Source: Corynebacterium sp. (GTDB taxonomy: Bacteria; Actinomycetota; Actinomycetes; Mycobacteriales; Mycobacteriaceae). From it: a stretch of 50,473 bases of DNA. The position numbers were made by a program, and so were the translations under genes. A model generated the notes under the pieces. That model worked only from the letters and a program-made list of their open reading frames with translations, made no database searches and was not told the DNA's origin. Location of the stretch: assembly GCA_030530875.1 (NCBI GenBank), contig JAUMUD010000014.1, positions 1-50,473 on the forward strand, given 5' to 3'. Numbering within the stretch: position 1 is the first letter of the stretch; each line of letters starts with the position of its first letter. Shown piece by piece: positions 17,091 to 26,274 of this stretch.

Positions 17091-19367
17091 ATGAGCTTTA
17101 ACGATACGGTCGAGGCCGCCAAGGCCAACCCAGACCTGGCGCAGCCTTATGCTGAGCTGGGCCTGAAGGATGATGAGTATGCGCGCATCAAGGAGATTCT
17201 TGGCCGCCGCCCAACCGATGCGGAGTTGGCCATGTACTCCGTGATGTGGTCGGAGCACTGCTCCTATAAGTCCTCCAAGGTGCACCTGCGCTACTTCGGT
17301 GAAACCACCACCCCAGAGATGCAGTCCAAGATTCTTGCCGGTATCGGGGAGAACGCCGGTGTGGTTGATATCGGCGATGGCAATGCTGTGACCTTCCGCG
17401 TGGAGTCCCACAACCACCCATCCTATGTGGAGCCTCATCAGGGTGCGGCCACCGGTGTGGGCGGTATTGTGCGTGACATTATGGCCATGGGTGCCCGCCC
17501 AATTGCTGTGATGGACCAGCTGCGTTTCGGTCCGGCTGATGCGCCGGATACCCAGCGAGTGCTGCCAGGCGTGGTTGATGGTGTTGGCCACTATGGTAAC
17601 TGCCTGGGCCTGCCAAATATTGGTGGCGAGACTGTCTTTGACCCATCCTATGCCGGCAACCCACTGGTTAACGCCCTGTGCGTGGGTACCTTGAAGTCCA
17701 AGGACCTGAAGCTTGCTTTCGCTTCCGGTTTGGGCAATAAGGTCATTCTTTTCGGTTCCCGCACCGGCCTGGATGGCATTGGTGGCGTGTCCGTGCTGGC
17801 CTCCGATACCTTCGAAGAGGGTGCTGAGCGCAAGCTTCCAGCCGTGCAGGTGGGCGACCCATTTGCTGAGAAGGTCCTCATCGAGTGCTGCCTGGACCTC
17901 TACCGTGCTGGTGTGGTTGTGGGCATCCAGGACCTGGGTGGCGCTGGTCTTTCCTGCGCTACCTCTGAGCTGGCTGCCGCTGGCGATGGTGGCATGAGTG
18001 TCAACCTTGACTATGTGCCACTGCGCGCCGAGAATATGACCGCCGCTGAGATTCTTTCCTCCGAGTCCCAGGAGCGCATGTGTGCTGTTGTGACCCCGGA
18101 GAATGTGGAGCGCTTCAAGGAAATTTGCGCCCACTGGGATGTTCCTTGCGCCGAGATTGGTGAGGTCACCGATGGCAAGCACCTGGTTATCACCCACCGC
18201 GGTGAGACTGTGGTTGATGCCCCAGCCCACACCATCGCACACCAGGGTCCTGTCTATGACCGCCCTTGGGAGCGCCCTGAGTGGCAGGACGCACTGCAGG
18301 AATATAAGCCAGTCGACCGCCCAGCTGATCTGCGCCAGGCCGTGCTCGATATGGTCTCCAGCCCAGCCCTGTGCTCCCGCGCATTCATCACCGAGCAGTA
18401 TGACCGCTATGTTCGTGGCAATACTGTTCTTGCTCAGAATTCCGATGCCGGTGTTCTGCGTATCGACGAAGAAACTGGTCGCGGTGTTGCAATCTCCGCC
18501 GATGCCTCTGGTCGTTACACCAAGCTCGACCCACGTACCGGTGCTGAGCTTGCTCTCTCTGAGGCTTATCGCAATGTGGCTGTCACTGGTGCTGACCCAG
18601 TGGCTGTTACCAACTGCCTGAACTTCGGTTCCCCTGAGGATCCTGCTGTAATGTGGCAGTTCCGTGAGGCTGTTCATGGTCTGGCCGATGGCGCTAGGAC
18701 CATGGGTATTCCAGTCTCCGGTGGCAATGTGTCCTTCTATAACCAGACTGGTACCGAGTCCATTCTCCCAACCCCAGTGGTTGGCGTTCTGGGTGTTATT
18801 CCTAATGTTGAGGACCGCATTGGCCACATCATTGAGGAAGGCCAGGATGTGCTGCTTCTGGGCGATACCCGTGAGGAATTCGGCGGTTCCATCTGGCAGG
18901 AGATCACCGGCGGTGGCCTCAATGGTCTGCCACCAAAGGCCGACCTGGATGCCGAAATTGCCTTGGGCAAGGTCTTTACCTCTCAGACCAATGGTGGCGC
19001 CAAGCTGGTTGAGGCTGCGCATGACCTTTCTGAGGGTGGTTTGAACCAGGCCCTGGCTGAGCTTGCAATCTACGCAAATATTGGCCTGAGCGTCGACCTC
19101 TCTGAGGTCCATGAGGATCTCTTCGCCGCGCTCTTCAGTGAGTCCGCCTCTCGTGCTGTGGTCACCGTGAAGCCGGAAAATACCGAAACCCTCATGGCCC
19201 TTGCCACTGAGCTCGGTGTTCCGGTTCGCCTGCTTGGCCGCACCGGTGGTAGCGACTACACCGTCGCCGATGGCTTTAGCATCCCAGTCGAAGAAATCGC
19301 CGAGGCATGGAAGGGCACCCTCCCACGCATCTTCGGCAATGCCGCTGGCGCTAACTCCGTTGTCTAA
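17091..19367 (+). CDS. purL: Phosphoribosylformylglycinamidine synthase, synthetase subunit PurL
   Basis: ATP-dependent amination of FGAR to FGAM, in complex with PurS and PurQ. 758 residues: the small, PurS-dependent PurL, not the large fused enterobacterial form. Motifs seen are [11 protein letters not shown] (about residues 44-54), [11 protein letters not shown] and [11 protein letters not shown], and [14 protein letters not shown] in the first ATPase half. The second half carries [11 protein letters not shown] and [12 protein letters not shown]. The ATG is 3 nt after the purQ stop. A terminator closes the operon. Confidence 0.97.
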   Translation: MSFNDTVEAAKANPDLAQPYAELGLKDDEYARIKEILGRRPTDAELAMYSVMWSEHCSYKSSKVHLRYFGETTTPEMQSKILAGIGENAGVVDIGDGNAVTFRVESHNHPSYVEPHQGAATGVGGIVRDIMAMGARPIAVMDQLRFGPADAPDTQRVLPGVVDGVGHYGNCLGLPNIGGETVFDPSYAGNPLVNALCVGTLKSKDLKLAFASGLGNKVILFGSRTGLDGIGGVSVLASDTFEEGAERKLPAVQVGDPFAEKVLIECCLDLYRAGVVVGIQDLGGAGLSCATSELAAAGDGGMSVNLDYVPLRAENMTAAEILSSESQERMCAVVTPENVERFKEICAHWDVPCAEIGEVTDGKHLVITHRGETVVDAPAHTIAHQGPVYDRPWERPEWQDALQEYKPVDRPADLRQAVLDMVSSPALCSRAFITEQYDRYVRGNTVLAQNSDAGVLRIDEETGRGVAISADASGRYTKLDPRTGAELALSEAYRNVAVTGADPVAVTNCLNFGSPEDPAVMWQFREAVHGLADGARTMGIPVSGGNVSFYNQTGTESILPTPVVGVLGVIPNVEDRIGHIIEEGQDVLLLGDTREEFGGSIWQEITGGGLNGLPPKADLDAEIALGKVFTSQTNGGAKLVEAAHDLSEGGLNQALAELAIYANIGLSVDLSEVHEDLFAALFSESASRAVVTVKPENTETLMALATELGVPVRLLGRTGGSDYTVADGFSIPVEEIAEAWKGTLPRIFGNAAGANSVV

Positions 19368-19392
19368 ACCGAACAAGCGGAAACATACCTTA

Positions 19393-19421
19393 AGAGTCGA
19401 CCTGCTGGTCGGCTCTTTTTT
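19393..19421 (+). terminator. Terminator of purSQL
   Basis: AGAGTCGACC pairs with GGTCGGCTCT (one G-T pair) around TGCT and is followed by a T run. Confidence 0.9.
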
Positions 19422-19453
19422 CAATTTCCGCCAAGCCAAGTAGGATAAGCGGT

Positions 19454-20095
19454 ATGGCAAAACGCACCAATATCGCTGTGGGAGGCATCCTTATTTGCAC
19501 CCTTGTTGCTGGACTCATGACCAGCCCCGCCGGGGCAGAGGACAGTGCAAGCACTGAAAGTACCCAGGCAACAAGTCAAGCAGCGGCAACTACCACCACT
19601 ACCGACGCAGCGCCCACAACAACGGCCGCCACGACCACGACGGCCACGACTACCACCACAACGACTGTCGCTGTCACTACCACGCCAACTCCTACCTCCA
19701 TTAATGAGGTGCCAACCAGTGACCCAGTAGCGCCAACCGCCCTTGCCGGCACCGGCTTCCACAGTGAAGCCCGTCTGGGACTTATCCCGCTGGCTATCTA
19801 CACCATCTACAATATTGTCTGGGATTTGCTCCCGCTAAAATATTTCACAAACTTCCTGCGCATGACCACCTCCGATGCGCGCGGACTCTTTGATACCTGG
19901 ACCACCGACTCCCAGCAGCAGTACTGTCAGGATGTGGCCGATGGTAAGTACACCCTCGAGGAACAAATCAACCAGGGCTATAGCCAGCATAATATCGGCC
20001 TTGATGGCTGCCGTGATGGCAAAGTCGCCGATGGTCGCAGCAGCAATCTGATTGATTGGTTTAAGGCCTGGGGGCGCTTCCTCTTTAAGTGGTAA
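19454..20095 (+). CDS. Secreted Thr/Ala-rich protein with internal LAGTG motif, function unknown
   Basis: 213 residues. Signal peptide about residues 1-28 (cleavage near AGAED), then a Thr-rich low-complexity stretch (about 30-82) typical of a glycosylated, wall-spanning linker. Next come LAGTG (residues 97-101), a hydrophobic stretch (LGLIPLAIYTIYNIV) and a soluble C-terminal ~90 residues with two cysteines (QQYCQDV, LDGCRDG). TAGGAT at 19441-19446 with 7 nt to the ATG marks a leaderless start. The motif is not C-terminal, so sortase anchoring is doubtful. No family recognised. Confidence 0.8.
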   Translation: MAKRTNIAVGGILICTLVAGLMTSPAGAEDSASTESTQATSQAAATTTTTDAAPTTTAATTTTATTTTTTTVAVTTTPTPTSINEVPTSDPVAPTALAGTGFHSEARLGLIPLAIYTIYNIVWDLLPLKYFTNFLRMTTSDARGLFDTWTTDSQQQYCQDVADGKYTLEEQINQGYSQHNIGLDGCRDGKVADGRSSNLIDWFKAWGRFLFKW

Positions 20096-20176
20096 TCCAC
20101 TAGGTGGTAATTACCTGAGAATTGGCATATCGCTCTTGATGCTTACGGCACCGTAGGTTATGCTTGATGGTAGAAG

Positions 20177-20205
20177 CCGGTGCGATGAGATGTTCATCCC
20201 ACCGG
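20177..20205 (+). promoter_or_regulatory. 5' UTR hairpin before the hemolysin III gene
   Basis: CCGGTG-c-GATGA / TCATC-c-CACCGG forms an 11-bp stem with a C-C mismatch and a 5-nt loop, ending about 40 nt before the ATG. No U tract adequate for termination follows directly. It does not match a riboswitch I know. Confidence 0.45.
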
Positions 20206-20244
20206 TGGTACTTTTCGGTACTGAGCGTTTAAAATGGAGGAAAT

Positions 20245-20961
20245 ATGTCGACAAAGACACTGGTGAATGAAGAGGTATATCCGGTGAAGACTATTACCAT
20301 CAAGCGTGAAGTCGCCGACCGCGGTGACCGCCCTAGTGCCAGGGGTTGGTTCCACTTTTTTGCCACGCTGCTCAACCTCGTTGCGGGCACCGTGCTGACC
20401 ACCTATGCCTGGATTCATATTGATTGGTGGAAAGCCCTCGGCGTGACTATCTACTCGGTCGGTGTGGTCCTCCTCTTTGGTGTCTCCGCTGCCTATCACC
20501 GTGGCTACTGGAAATCCGCCAAGACTGTTCAATGGTGGCGTCGGGCTGACCATGCCACCATCGGTGTTTTTATTGCCGCCACGTATACGCCACTGTGCCT
20601 GATTGTTCTGCATGGTGCTGCTATTTGGTGGATGCTCGGCAGTGCTTGGGTCGGCGCCCTGGTTGCTGTATTCCTGGCCCTGGTGTGGATTGACCACCCA
20701 CGCGCCATTGATGTGGTGGTCTACCTGGTTCTCGGCTGGCTGATTGTTCCTCTTATCCCTCAGCTCTGGCATAGCGCCGGTCCGGCTGTGGTCTGGCTCC
20801 TCTTTGCCGGTGGCCTTGTCTATTCCCTCGGTGCTCTGGTCTATGGCTTTAAGTGGCCTGGCCGTCATGCCCGCCACGTGGGCTATCATGAGTACTTCCA
20901 TGCGGCCACCATTATCGCCGCTATTTGCCACATGGTTGCCATCTGGTTTGTTGTTGTTTAA
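20245..20961 (+). CDS. trhA: Hemolysin III / PAQR family membrane protein
   Basis: 238 residues with seven membrane segments after a ~35-residue cytoplasmic lead. The three metal-binding histidines of the PAQR fold are recognisable: AAYHRGYW after the second segment and HEYFHAATIIAAICHM in the last. The ADHATIG motif fits too. Bacterial members affect membrane-lipid homeostasis or lysis in heterologous hosts; the in-cell role here is not shown by sequence. A strong GGAGG ribosome-binding site precedes the ATG, unlike the leaderless neighbours, and a hairpin sits in the leader. Confidence 0.9.
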   Translation: MSTKTLVNEEVYPVKTITIKREVADRGDRPSARGWFHFFATLLNLVAGTVLTTYAWIHIDWWKALGVTIYSVGVVLLFGVSAAYHRGYWKSAKTVQWWRRADHATIGVFIAATYTPLCLIVLHGAAIWWMLGSAWVGALVAVFLALVWIDHPRAIDVVVYLVLGWLIVPLIPQLWHSAGPAVVWLLFAGGLVYSLGALVYGFKWPGRHARHVGYHEYFHAATIIAAICHMVAIWFVVV

Positions 20962-21081
20962 GTATTTTTCCTGTGAGTTTAGAAAATTCACAGCGAAAAT
21001 AAAGCAATACTGAAGCCTATATAGATTGAAGTGTGCTTAACTGGTAGTGATACTCGACTACAAAAAACGGAAGAGGTCCGC

Positions 21082-23241
21082 GTGAGCACACCCAGCCCAG
21101 CTGCCGGTAATGGCCATGCCTCCGTGCGACGTGATGATTCAAATGCGAATCACTGGCTTGGCCTAACCCTGCTTTTGGTAGCCTCCCTTCTGGTCTACTT
21201 CACGGGACTAAGCCGTAATACTTTCGCGGATTCCTATGTCAGTGCCGCCGTACAGGCCGGTGCGGATAACTGGAAGGCTTTCTTCTTTGGCTCGGTGGAT
21301 ATTGGTAATTCCACCACGCTCTCCTTTTTCCCCATTGGCCTTTGGCCAAGTATACTGCTCACCAAATTTGTGGGGCTGAGCAATACCTCCTTGCTCATCC
21401 CACAGGCCATCTTTGGCTTTCTCTCGGTGACCAGCATTTATTTTGCGGTCCATAATAGTCTCGACTCCCGCTACCGCCCACATACTGCTGCTCTCATTAG
21501 CTCCTGGGCATTTCTGCTCACCCCATTAGCCGTGCTGGCCTTCCGCTATAACTATCCGGATGCCATGATGGTGTTCTGCAGCATCCAAGTCCTTGCCCAG
21601 GCAGTTCGCGCTTTTAAGAAAAAGACCGCAATGTCCTATATCCTCCTTGGGCTACTCATCGGTCTGGGTATTCTTATCGGGCAGATGGAAATCATGCTCG
21701 TCGTACCGGGCCTCATCATCGCGTGGTTCTTTACTGACCGCCGCAATTGGCGTGCGGTACTCACCATTCCTGCCGCTATTCTAAGCTGCGGCTGGTATGT
21801 CCTTATTGTCGGCCTCTGGCCTAAGGACTCTCGCCCATGGCTCGGTGGTACGGATAACAACTCGGTGCTCTCCCAGCTTTTCTATACCAATGGCTGGACC
21901 CATCTGGTTAATTCCGACGGCGTGCACTATAGCTTCCGGGATGCCATCACCCACCCATTTAGCTATTTCCTCGGCGGCCAGATGTCGTGGTTCCTCCCAC
22001 TGGCGCTTTTCCTCAGCGTGGCCAATATTGTGATTCACCGCCATAGTGAAGCCCGCCCAATGGTGATCACCTGGAGCGCAAGCTTTTATAGTGTACTCAT
22101 CATTATGTGTCTCTCCAGCGGTAAATCGGATACCCTCTGCAATACCGTGCTCGTCCCGCTGGCTGCTGTGTGTACTGGTATCGGCATTGTTACCTGCATG
22201 TACCACTCACACCGTACACGCATCTATTTGGCTATCACTTTCATCCTCAGCCTTACCTGGGCCTTCATCCTCCTTGACCGCTCTTCAGAAAACTTCCAGG
22301 CCGCCCGCTATATCGTGGTTGTTGTCGGCTTCGCCGCTGTGGTGTTGCTCATTGGCTTTGATTACGCGCCGGGCTTCATGCACTACCGCCTATGGCGTGC
22401 TCTAATGGCAATCACCGGTTCTCTTGCATTCTTTGGCGGTCCCGCCATTTATACCCTGGACACCATCACCACCGCGCAGACTGGCTCCAGCCCAACAGCG
22501 GGTCCACGTCTTGGTGGTGCACTCCCGGCAACTGTCAAAGGCAATGGCAAATATGGGCCCGCGACTCAGGTGGTTCGCATTGGTTCCACGGGTAATCTCA
22601 CCGTGGAAAATGTCTACGGTCTCCGTAATGTGGCTCTTAAATCCGCCGATTTTTCTGGTAACCAGATGATTCCACGTCTCTTTGCTAAAGATGAGGGGCA
22701 CCGTTGGGTGGCCGCCATGGCCGGTGGTGTCTACTCGGCTAATCTGCAATTGGCCTGTGGCAAGTCAGTGCTGCCTATTGGTGGCTTTGTTGGTGATACT
22801 TCCAATATCACCCTTGACCAGTTCAAGGAACTTGTTGCCACTAACCAGATTCACTACTATCTGCTGCTCTCTGGTCCAAGCTTTAATAGTAATGGCTTTG
22901 CCACCCAATTTGATGACTGGGTTGAGGAAAACTTCTCTAGCTTCAAGCTTGAAGGTGTTCGTGTCTTTGACCTCACCGGCTCTAATCTTGATTTCGGCGT
23001 TACCGGTATGCGCCCATCAAATAAGCCTGATAGTAGTCCTGGTGATCCGGCACTTACTGATGCCCCTCCACCCGCCCCAAGCTCGGCTCCTAATAGGCCT
23101 GATAGCAAACCAAGCGGCACGCCTTCGGCCAAGCCAACCGGTGTAAAAAAGAATCTGCCACAAGACCTGACTGCCACCACGACAATCACCATCCATTCCA
23201 GCGACACTGCAGTAAGCAGCACACCGGAGCCAGTGAGCTAG
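21082..23241 (+). CDS. GT-C family membrane glycosyltransferase (GT39/PMT_2-like)
   Basis: 719 residues from the GTG at 21082, chosen for the GGAAGAGG box just upstream; the frame runs further up without a better site. About ten to twelve membrane helices occupy residues ~30-470. Conserved traits of the actinobacterial family are the AVQAG-x4-WKAFFFGS motif, LIPQAIFGF, and TPLAVLAFRYNYPDAMMV. Such enzymes move a sugar from polyprenyl-phosphate donors to extracytoplasmic acceptors. A soluble domain (about 490-640) is followed by a Pro/Ser/Thr-rich tail of about 70 residues. The first loop after membrane helix 1 (FADSY) holds the likely catalytic Asp. Acceptor unknown; cell-wall glycan or secreted protein is inferred. 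Confidence 0.8.
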   Translation: MSTPSPAAGNGHASVRRDDSNANHWLGLTLLLVASLLVYFTGLSRNTFADSYVSAAVQAGADNWKAFFFGSVDIGNSTTLSFFPIGLWPSILLTKFVGLSNTSLLIPQAIFGFLSVTSIYFAVHNSLDSRYRPHTAALISSWAFLLTPLAVLAFRYNYPDAMMVFCSIQVLAQAVRAFKKKTAMSYILLGLLIGLGILIGQMEIMLVVPGLIIAWFFTDRRNWRAVLTIPAAILSCGWYVLIVGLWPKDSRPWLGGTDNNSVLSQLFYTNGWTHLVNSDGVHYSFRDAITHPFSYFLGGQMSWFLPLALFLSVANIVIHRHSEARPMVITWSASFYSVLIIMCLSSGKSDTLCNTVLVPLAAVCTGIGIVTCMYHSHRTRIYLAITFILSLTWAFILLDRSSENFQAARYIVVVVGFAAVVLLIGFDYAPGFMHYRLWRALMAITGSLAFFGGPAIYTLDTITTAQTGSSPTAGPRLGGALPATVKGNGKYGPATQVVRIGSTGNLTVENVYGLRNVALKSADFSGNQMIPRLFAKDEGHRWVAAMAGGVYSANLQLACGKSVLPIGGFVGDTSNITLDQFKELVATNQIHYYLLLSGPSFNSNGFATQFDDWVEENFSSFKLEGVRVFDLTGSNLDFGVTGMRPSNKPDSSPGDPALTDAPPPAPSSAPNRPDSKPSGTPSAKPTGVKKNLPQDLTATTTITIHSSDTAVSSTPEPVS

Positions 23242-23262
23242 TAGCAAAAGAGCATAGAGAAA

Positions 23263-23292
23263 AGACCCGCGTAGTAGAAGCTACGCGGGTCT
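23263..23292. terminator. Bidirectional terminator between glycosyltransferase and thioesterase genes
   Basis: AGACCCGCGTAG / CTACGCGGGTCT is a perfect 12-bp stem with a 6-nt loop. The A run on the left gives a T tail for the minus-strand thioesterase gene. Confidence 0.85.
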
Positions 23293-23314
23293 ACGTATTT
23301 CCGCCCGAAAGCCT

Positions 23315-24301
23315 TTAGAGCATCACATCAGGGACAACTGGTGGAATGAGTGGCAGTGGCTGGTACTCCGCACGGAGGCGGCGCAGCTTGGCCGCATGCT
23401 CAGCCAGGGAAATATCCTCAGGGGTCTTTGGCTCAAACTGGCGGGCATTATATGGGTTACCATCCACATCCACACCGATATAGGTGATGGTGGCATGAAT
23501 AGCAGTTTCCAATTCGGGATTCTTTGGATCCCCCGCACGTACATGAACACTCATCTGCATGGAACGAGTATCAGTACGCATCATACGGGCATCGACCTCA
23601 ATAAGATCACCAATCTGAATTGGCTTATAGAAGCGAATACCACCGGCATAGACAGCCACAGTCTGCACACCGGACCAACCCATGGTGCAGGCAGTCGCAG
23701 CCTCATCAATCCACTCCATAGCAGTACCACCATGGACCTTGCCTCCCCAGTTGACGTCGGTAGGCTTAGCAAGGAAGCGGGTGATGAGACGAGGTGCATC
23801 CGAAGGACCATCATAGGTCTGCTTGGACATCTCATCCTCAATGGCCTTGCGTAGGTCAATACGAGAAATAGCGGCCTTGCAGCTGATCTTTTCCTCTTCG
23901 GTGGTTGGCTCGAAATGAGGAACCTCGGTTGGCTTCTTGGTCTCTGGGTCCATGGCCACGAAAATCACGAGGCAGTCGCAGGCGCGGGTGAATTTACCCT
24001 CACGTGGATCAGCAGAAAGAACCTCGTTGATAATGTGCATGGAGGAACGACCGGTCATCACAATGCGGGAACGAACCTCCACAATATGGCCGGTAGGAAT
24101 TGGGCGCTGGAAGTGAATATGGCCGACATAGGCAGTCACACAATAGGTGCCGGCCCAGCCGACGGCGCAGGCATAGGCGGCCTTGTCAATCCACTCAAGG
24201 ACACGACCACCGCTCACACCCTGCGAACCGGCCAAAAGAATATCGGTCGGTGCCGCCATAAATCGCAGGGTCACTCGGGGGTTTGGATTTGCGTTAGGCA
24301 T
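23315..24301 (-). CDS. Acyl-CoA thioesterase with two hotdog domains
   Basis: 328 residues built of two related 4HBT hotdog domains (about residues 10-130 and 165-285). Each has a GG-x2-LEWID or GG-x2-MEWID helix carrying the likely catalytic acid, followed by TAYVGHIHFQRPI and AVYAGGIRFYKPI strands. Members hydrolyse fatty acyl-CoA to free acid and CoA in the cytosol. The ATG at 24301 is supported by TACAAT (minus strand, 24314-24309) with 7 nt to the start; an in-frame ATG 9 nt upstream would lie within that promoter. Divergent from the SCP2-like gene. Confidence 0.88.
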   Translation of the reverse strand: MPNANPNPRVTLRFMAAPTDILLAGSQGVSGGRVLEWIDKAAYACAVGWAGTYCVTAYVGHIHFQRPIPTGHIVEVRSRIVMTGRSSMHIINEVLSADPREGKFTRACDCLVIFVAMDPETKKPTEVPHFEPTTEEEKISCKAAISRIDLRKAIEDEMSKQTYDGPSDAPRLITRFLAKPTDVNWGGKVHGGTAMEWIDEAATACTMGWSGVQTVAVYAGGIRFYKPIQIGDLIEVDARMMRTDTRSMQMSVHVRAGDPKNPELETAIHATITYIGVDVDGNPYNARQFEPKTPEDISLAEHAAKLRRLRAEYQPLPLIPPVVPDVML

Positions 24302-24355
24302 AATTATCATTGTAAGCCACGAAGAAGACTATCGATAACAGGCGAGAAGGGAATT

Positions 24356-24718
24356 ATGGTAATCGACCCACAGACAGCAGCCTGGTTGCGGGATGAGCAA
24401 GCCCCAATGCCAGACAGGGCAGTGCTCTCCCGGTTGGTGAAGGAGAGTGCGCGCACTTTGGAGAAGATCGCGCCGGGCAAAAGCGTGGAGGTGCGCATCC
24501 CGCCTTTTGTTGCCGTTCAGTGTGTGGAGGGCCTGACCCATAGGCGTGGTACGCCACCGAATATTGTGGAGCTTCCTCCACGACAGTGGTTGCGCCTAGC
24601 GGCCGGGCTCATTCACTTGGATGAGCTTGAAAATACGCCAAAGGTCACTATTTCAGGAACAAGGGCCAAAGAAATTGCTCGGTGGATGCCACTGCTTCAT
24701 CTGCCAGCTGAGGGATAG
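24356..24718 (+). CDS. SCP2-like sterol-carrier family small protein
   Basis: 120 residues, equivalent by position and length to the small protein encoded directly upstream of purF in mycobacteria, which is classed with the SCP2-like sterol-carrier superfamily. Motifs include VEVRIPPFVAVQ and THRRGTPPN. Homologues may bind lipids, but the ligand is unknown. AGAAGGGAATT gives a weak ribosome-binding site before the ATG. The stop is followed by a 7-bp inverted repeat and then purF. Confidence 0.75.
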   Translation: MVIDPQTAAWLRDEQAPMPDRAVLSRLVKESARTLEKIAPGKSVEVRIPPFVAVQCVEGLTHRRGTPPNIVELPPRQWLRLAAGLIHLDELENTPKVTISGTRAKEIARWMPLLHLPAEG

Positions 24719-24734
24719 TTGGGGTTGCCCAACT
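24717..24734 (+). promoter_or_regulatory. Perfect inverted repeat upstream of purF, candidate operator or weak terminator
   Basis: AGTTGGG / CCCAACT, 7 bp with a GTTG loop, starting in the stop codon of the upstream gene and ending 22 nt before the purF -10 box. No T run follows, so a protein-binding role is at least as likely as termination. Confidence 0.35.
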
Positions 24735-24768
24735 ATGAAAACTCGTGGAAAACAGGTATTCTAGGGAC

Positions 24769-26244
24769 GTGACAATGAACCTGGATTCGAAATTGGATGA
24801 TGGTTGTGAGCAGGGACCTCGTGAGGAGTGTGGCGTCTTTGGCCTCTGGGCTCCGGGCGAGGAAGTTTCCAAGCTGACCTATTACGGGCTCTACGCACTT
24901 CAACACCGTGGCCAGGAGGCTGCGGGCATCGCCGTGGGCGATGGCGAGCAGGTTGTTGTCTTCAAGGATCTGGGTCTCGTATCCCAGGTTTTTGATGAGC
25001 AAACCCTGGAAGCTTTGAAGGGTGATATTGCCATTGGCCATACCCGCTATTCCACTGCGGGCGGTGTGACATGGGAGAACTCCCAGCCAATGTTCCGTAC
25101 CACCCCTGATGGTACGGACCTAGCCCTCGCACATAATGGCAATCTGATTAACTACCTTGAGCTTCTTGATGAAGCCGCCGCTTTGGGCATTGTTGACCCT
25201 GAGCGTAAGCCTTCCGATTCTGATGTACTCTGTGGTCTTCTGGCTCATAAGGTGGCCGATGGTGCTACCTTGAGCGATGCTTGCATGGAAGTACTTCCAC
25301 GCCTTAAGGGTGCTTTTAGCCTGGTCTTCACCGATGGTAAGAAGCTTTATACCGCGCGTGACCCTTGGGGCATCCGCCCACTCTCCCTTGGTCGTCTTGA
25401 CCGTGGTTGGGTTGTGGCCTCCGAAACTGCCGCCCTGGATATTGTGGGCGCCAGCTTCGTCCGTGATATTGAGCCTGGTGAATTTGCCACCATCGATGCT
25501 GCGGGCGTCCAGGTCAAGAAATTTGCTGAACCTGACCACAAGGGCTGCGTATTTGAATTTGTTTACCAGGCCCGTCCTGATGCTGTTATCCGTGGTCGTA
25601 GTGTCAATGCTGTGCGACTGGAAATTGGGCGTCGACTAGCTGAGGAATTCCCGGCCGATGCCGATTTGGTTATCCCAGTGCCGGAATCTGGTACCCCTGC
25701 TGCTGTTGGTTATGCGCAGGCCAGTGGCATCCCTTATGGCCAGGGCCTGGTGAAGAACTCCTATGTGGGCCGTACCTTCATTCAGCCATCCCAAACTATC
25801 CGCCAGCTGGGCATTAGGCTCAAGCTCAACCCACTGCGCGAGGTCATCAAGGATAAGCGCCTGGTTGTGGTGGATGATTCTATCGTGCGTGGTAATACTC
25901 AGCGCGCGCTGATTCGTATGCTGCGTGAGGCCGGTGCCGCTGAGGTTCATGTGCGCATTGCCTCCCCACCAGTCAAGTGGCCATGCTTCTATGGCATTGA
26001 CTTCGCCTCCCCTGGTGAGCTACTGGCTAACTGTGTGGGCGATGATTCGCTGACCGAGTCTGTCTGTACTGCTATTGGTGCTGATAGTTTGGGTTATGTC
26101 TCCATTGATGCCATGGTTGAGGCCACACAGCAGCCGCGTTCGGAACTGTGTTGTGCCTGCTTTGATGGCAAGTACCCGATTGGTCTGCCGAAGGGTAATC
26201 CGAATGCCGACCTTGTTCGCGAAATGCAGCATCTAAGCGACTAG
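24769..26244 (+). CDS. purF: Amidophosphoribosyltransferase
   Basis: First committed enzyme of purine synthesis, making phosphoribosylamine from PRPP and glutamine. 491 residues: an N-terminal Ntn glutaminase whose catalytic Cys follows a short propeptide (REE-CGVFG, Cys at residue 21), then a phosphoribosyltransferase domain with the PRPP loop VVVDDSIVRGNT. The late LCCACFDG cysteine cluster fits the [4Fe-4S] Bacillus-type enzyme. The GTG at 24769 is preceded by TATTCT (24757-24762) and exactly 6 nt, a leaderless start. The upstream ATG at 24745 would lie before the promoter box and the internal ATG at 24775 is two codons in. Confidence 0.96.
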   Translation: MTMNLDSKLDDGCEQGPREECGVFGLWAPGEEVSKLTYYGLYALQHRGQEAAGIAVGDGEQVVVFKDLGLVSQVFDEQTLEALKGDIAIGHTRYSTAGGVTWENSQPMFRTTPDGTDLALAHNGNLINYLELLDEAAALGIVDPERKPSDSDVLCGLLAHKVADGATLSDACMEVLPRLKGAFSLVFTDGKKLYTARDPWGIRPLSLGRLDRGWVVASETAALDIVGASFVRDIEPGEFATIDAAGVQVKKFAEPDHKGCVFEFVYQARPDAVIRGRSVNAVRLEIGRRLAEEFPADADLVIPVPESGTPAAVGYAQASGIPYGQGLVKNSYVGRTFIQPSQTIRQLGIRLKLNPLREVIKDKRLVVVDDSIVRGNTQRALIRMLREAGAAEVHVRIASPPVKWPCFYGIDFASPGELLANCVGDDSLTESVCTAIGADSLGYVSIDAMVEATQQPRSELCCACFDGKYPIGLPKGNPNADLVREMQHLSD

Positions 26245-26274
26245 ATGCCCAAAGAAACAGAAAAGAGCAAAATA

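Noticed and set aside
17052-19460. 802-codon minus-strand open frame opposite purL
   Set aside because: Shadow of purL caused by codon bias; the product is low in sensible motifs and purL is unambiguous.
23915-24355. Plus-strand extension upstream of the SCP2-like gene
   Set aside because: It is antisense to the thioesterase gene; the coding character begins at ATG 24356.
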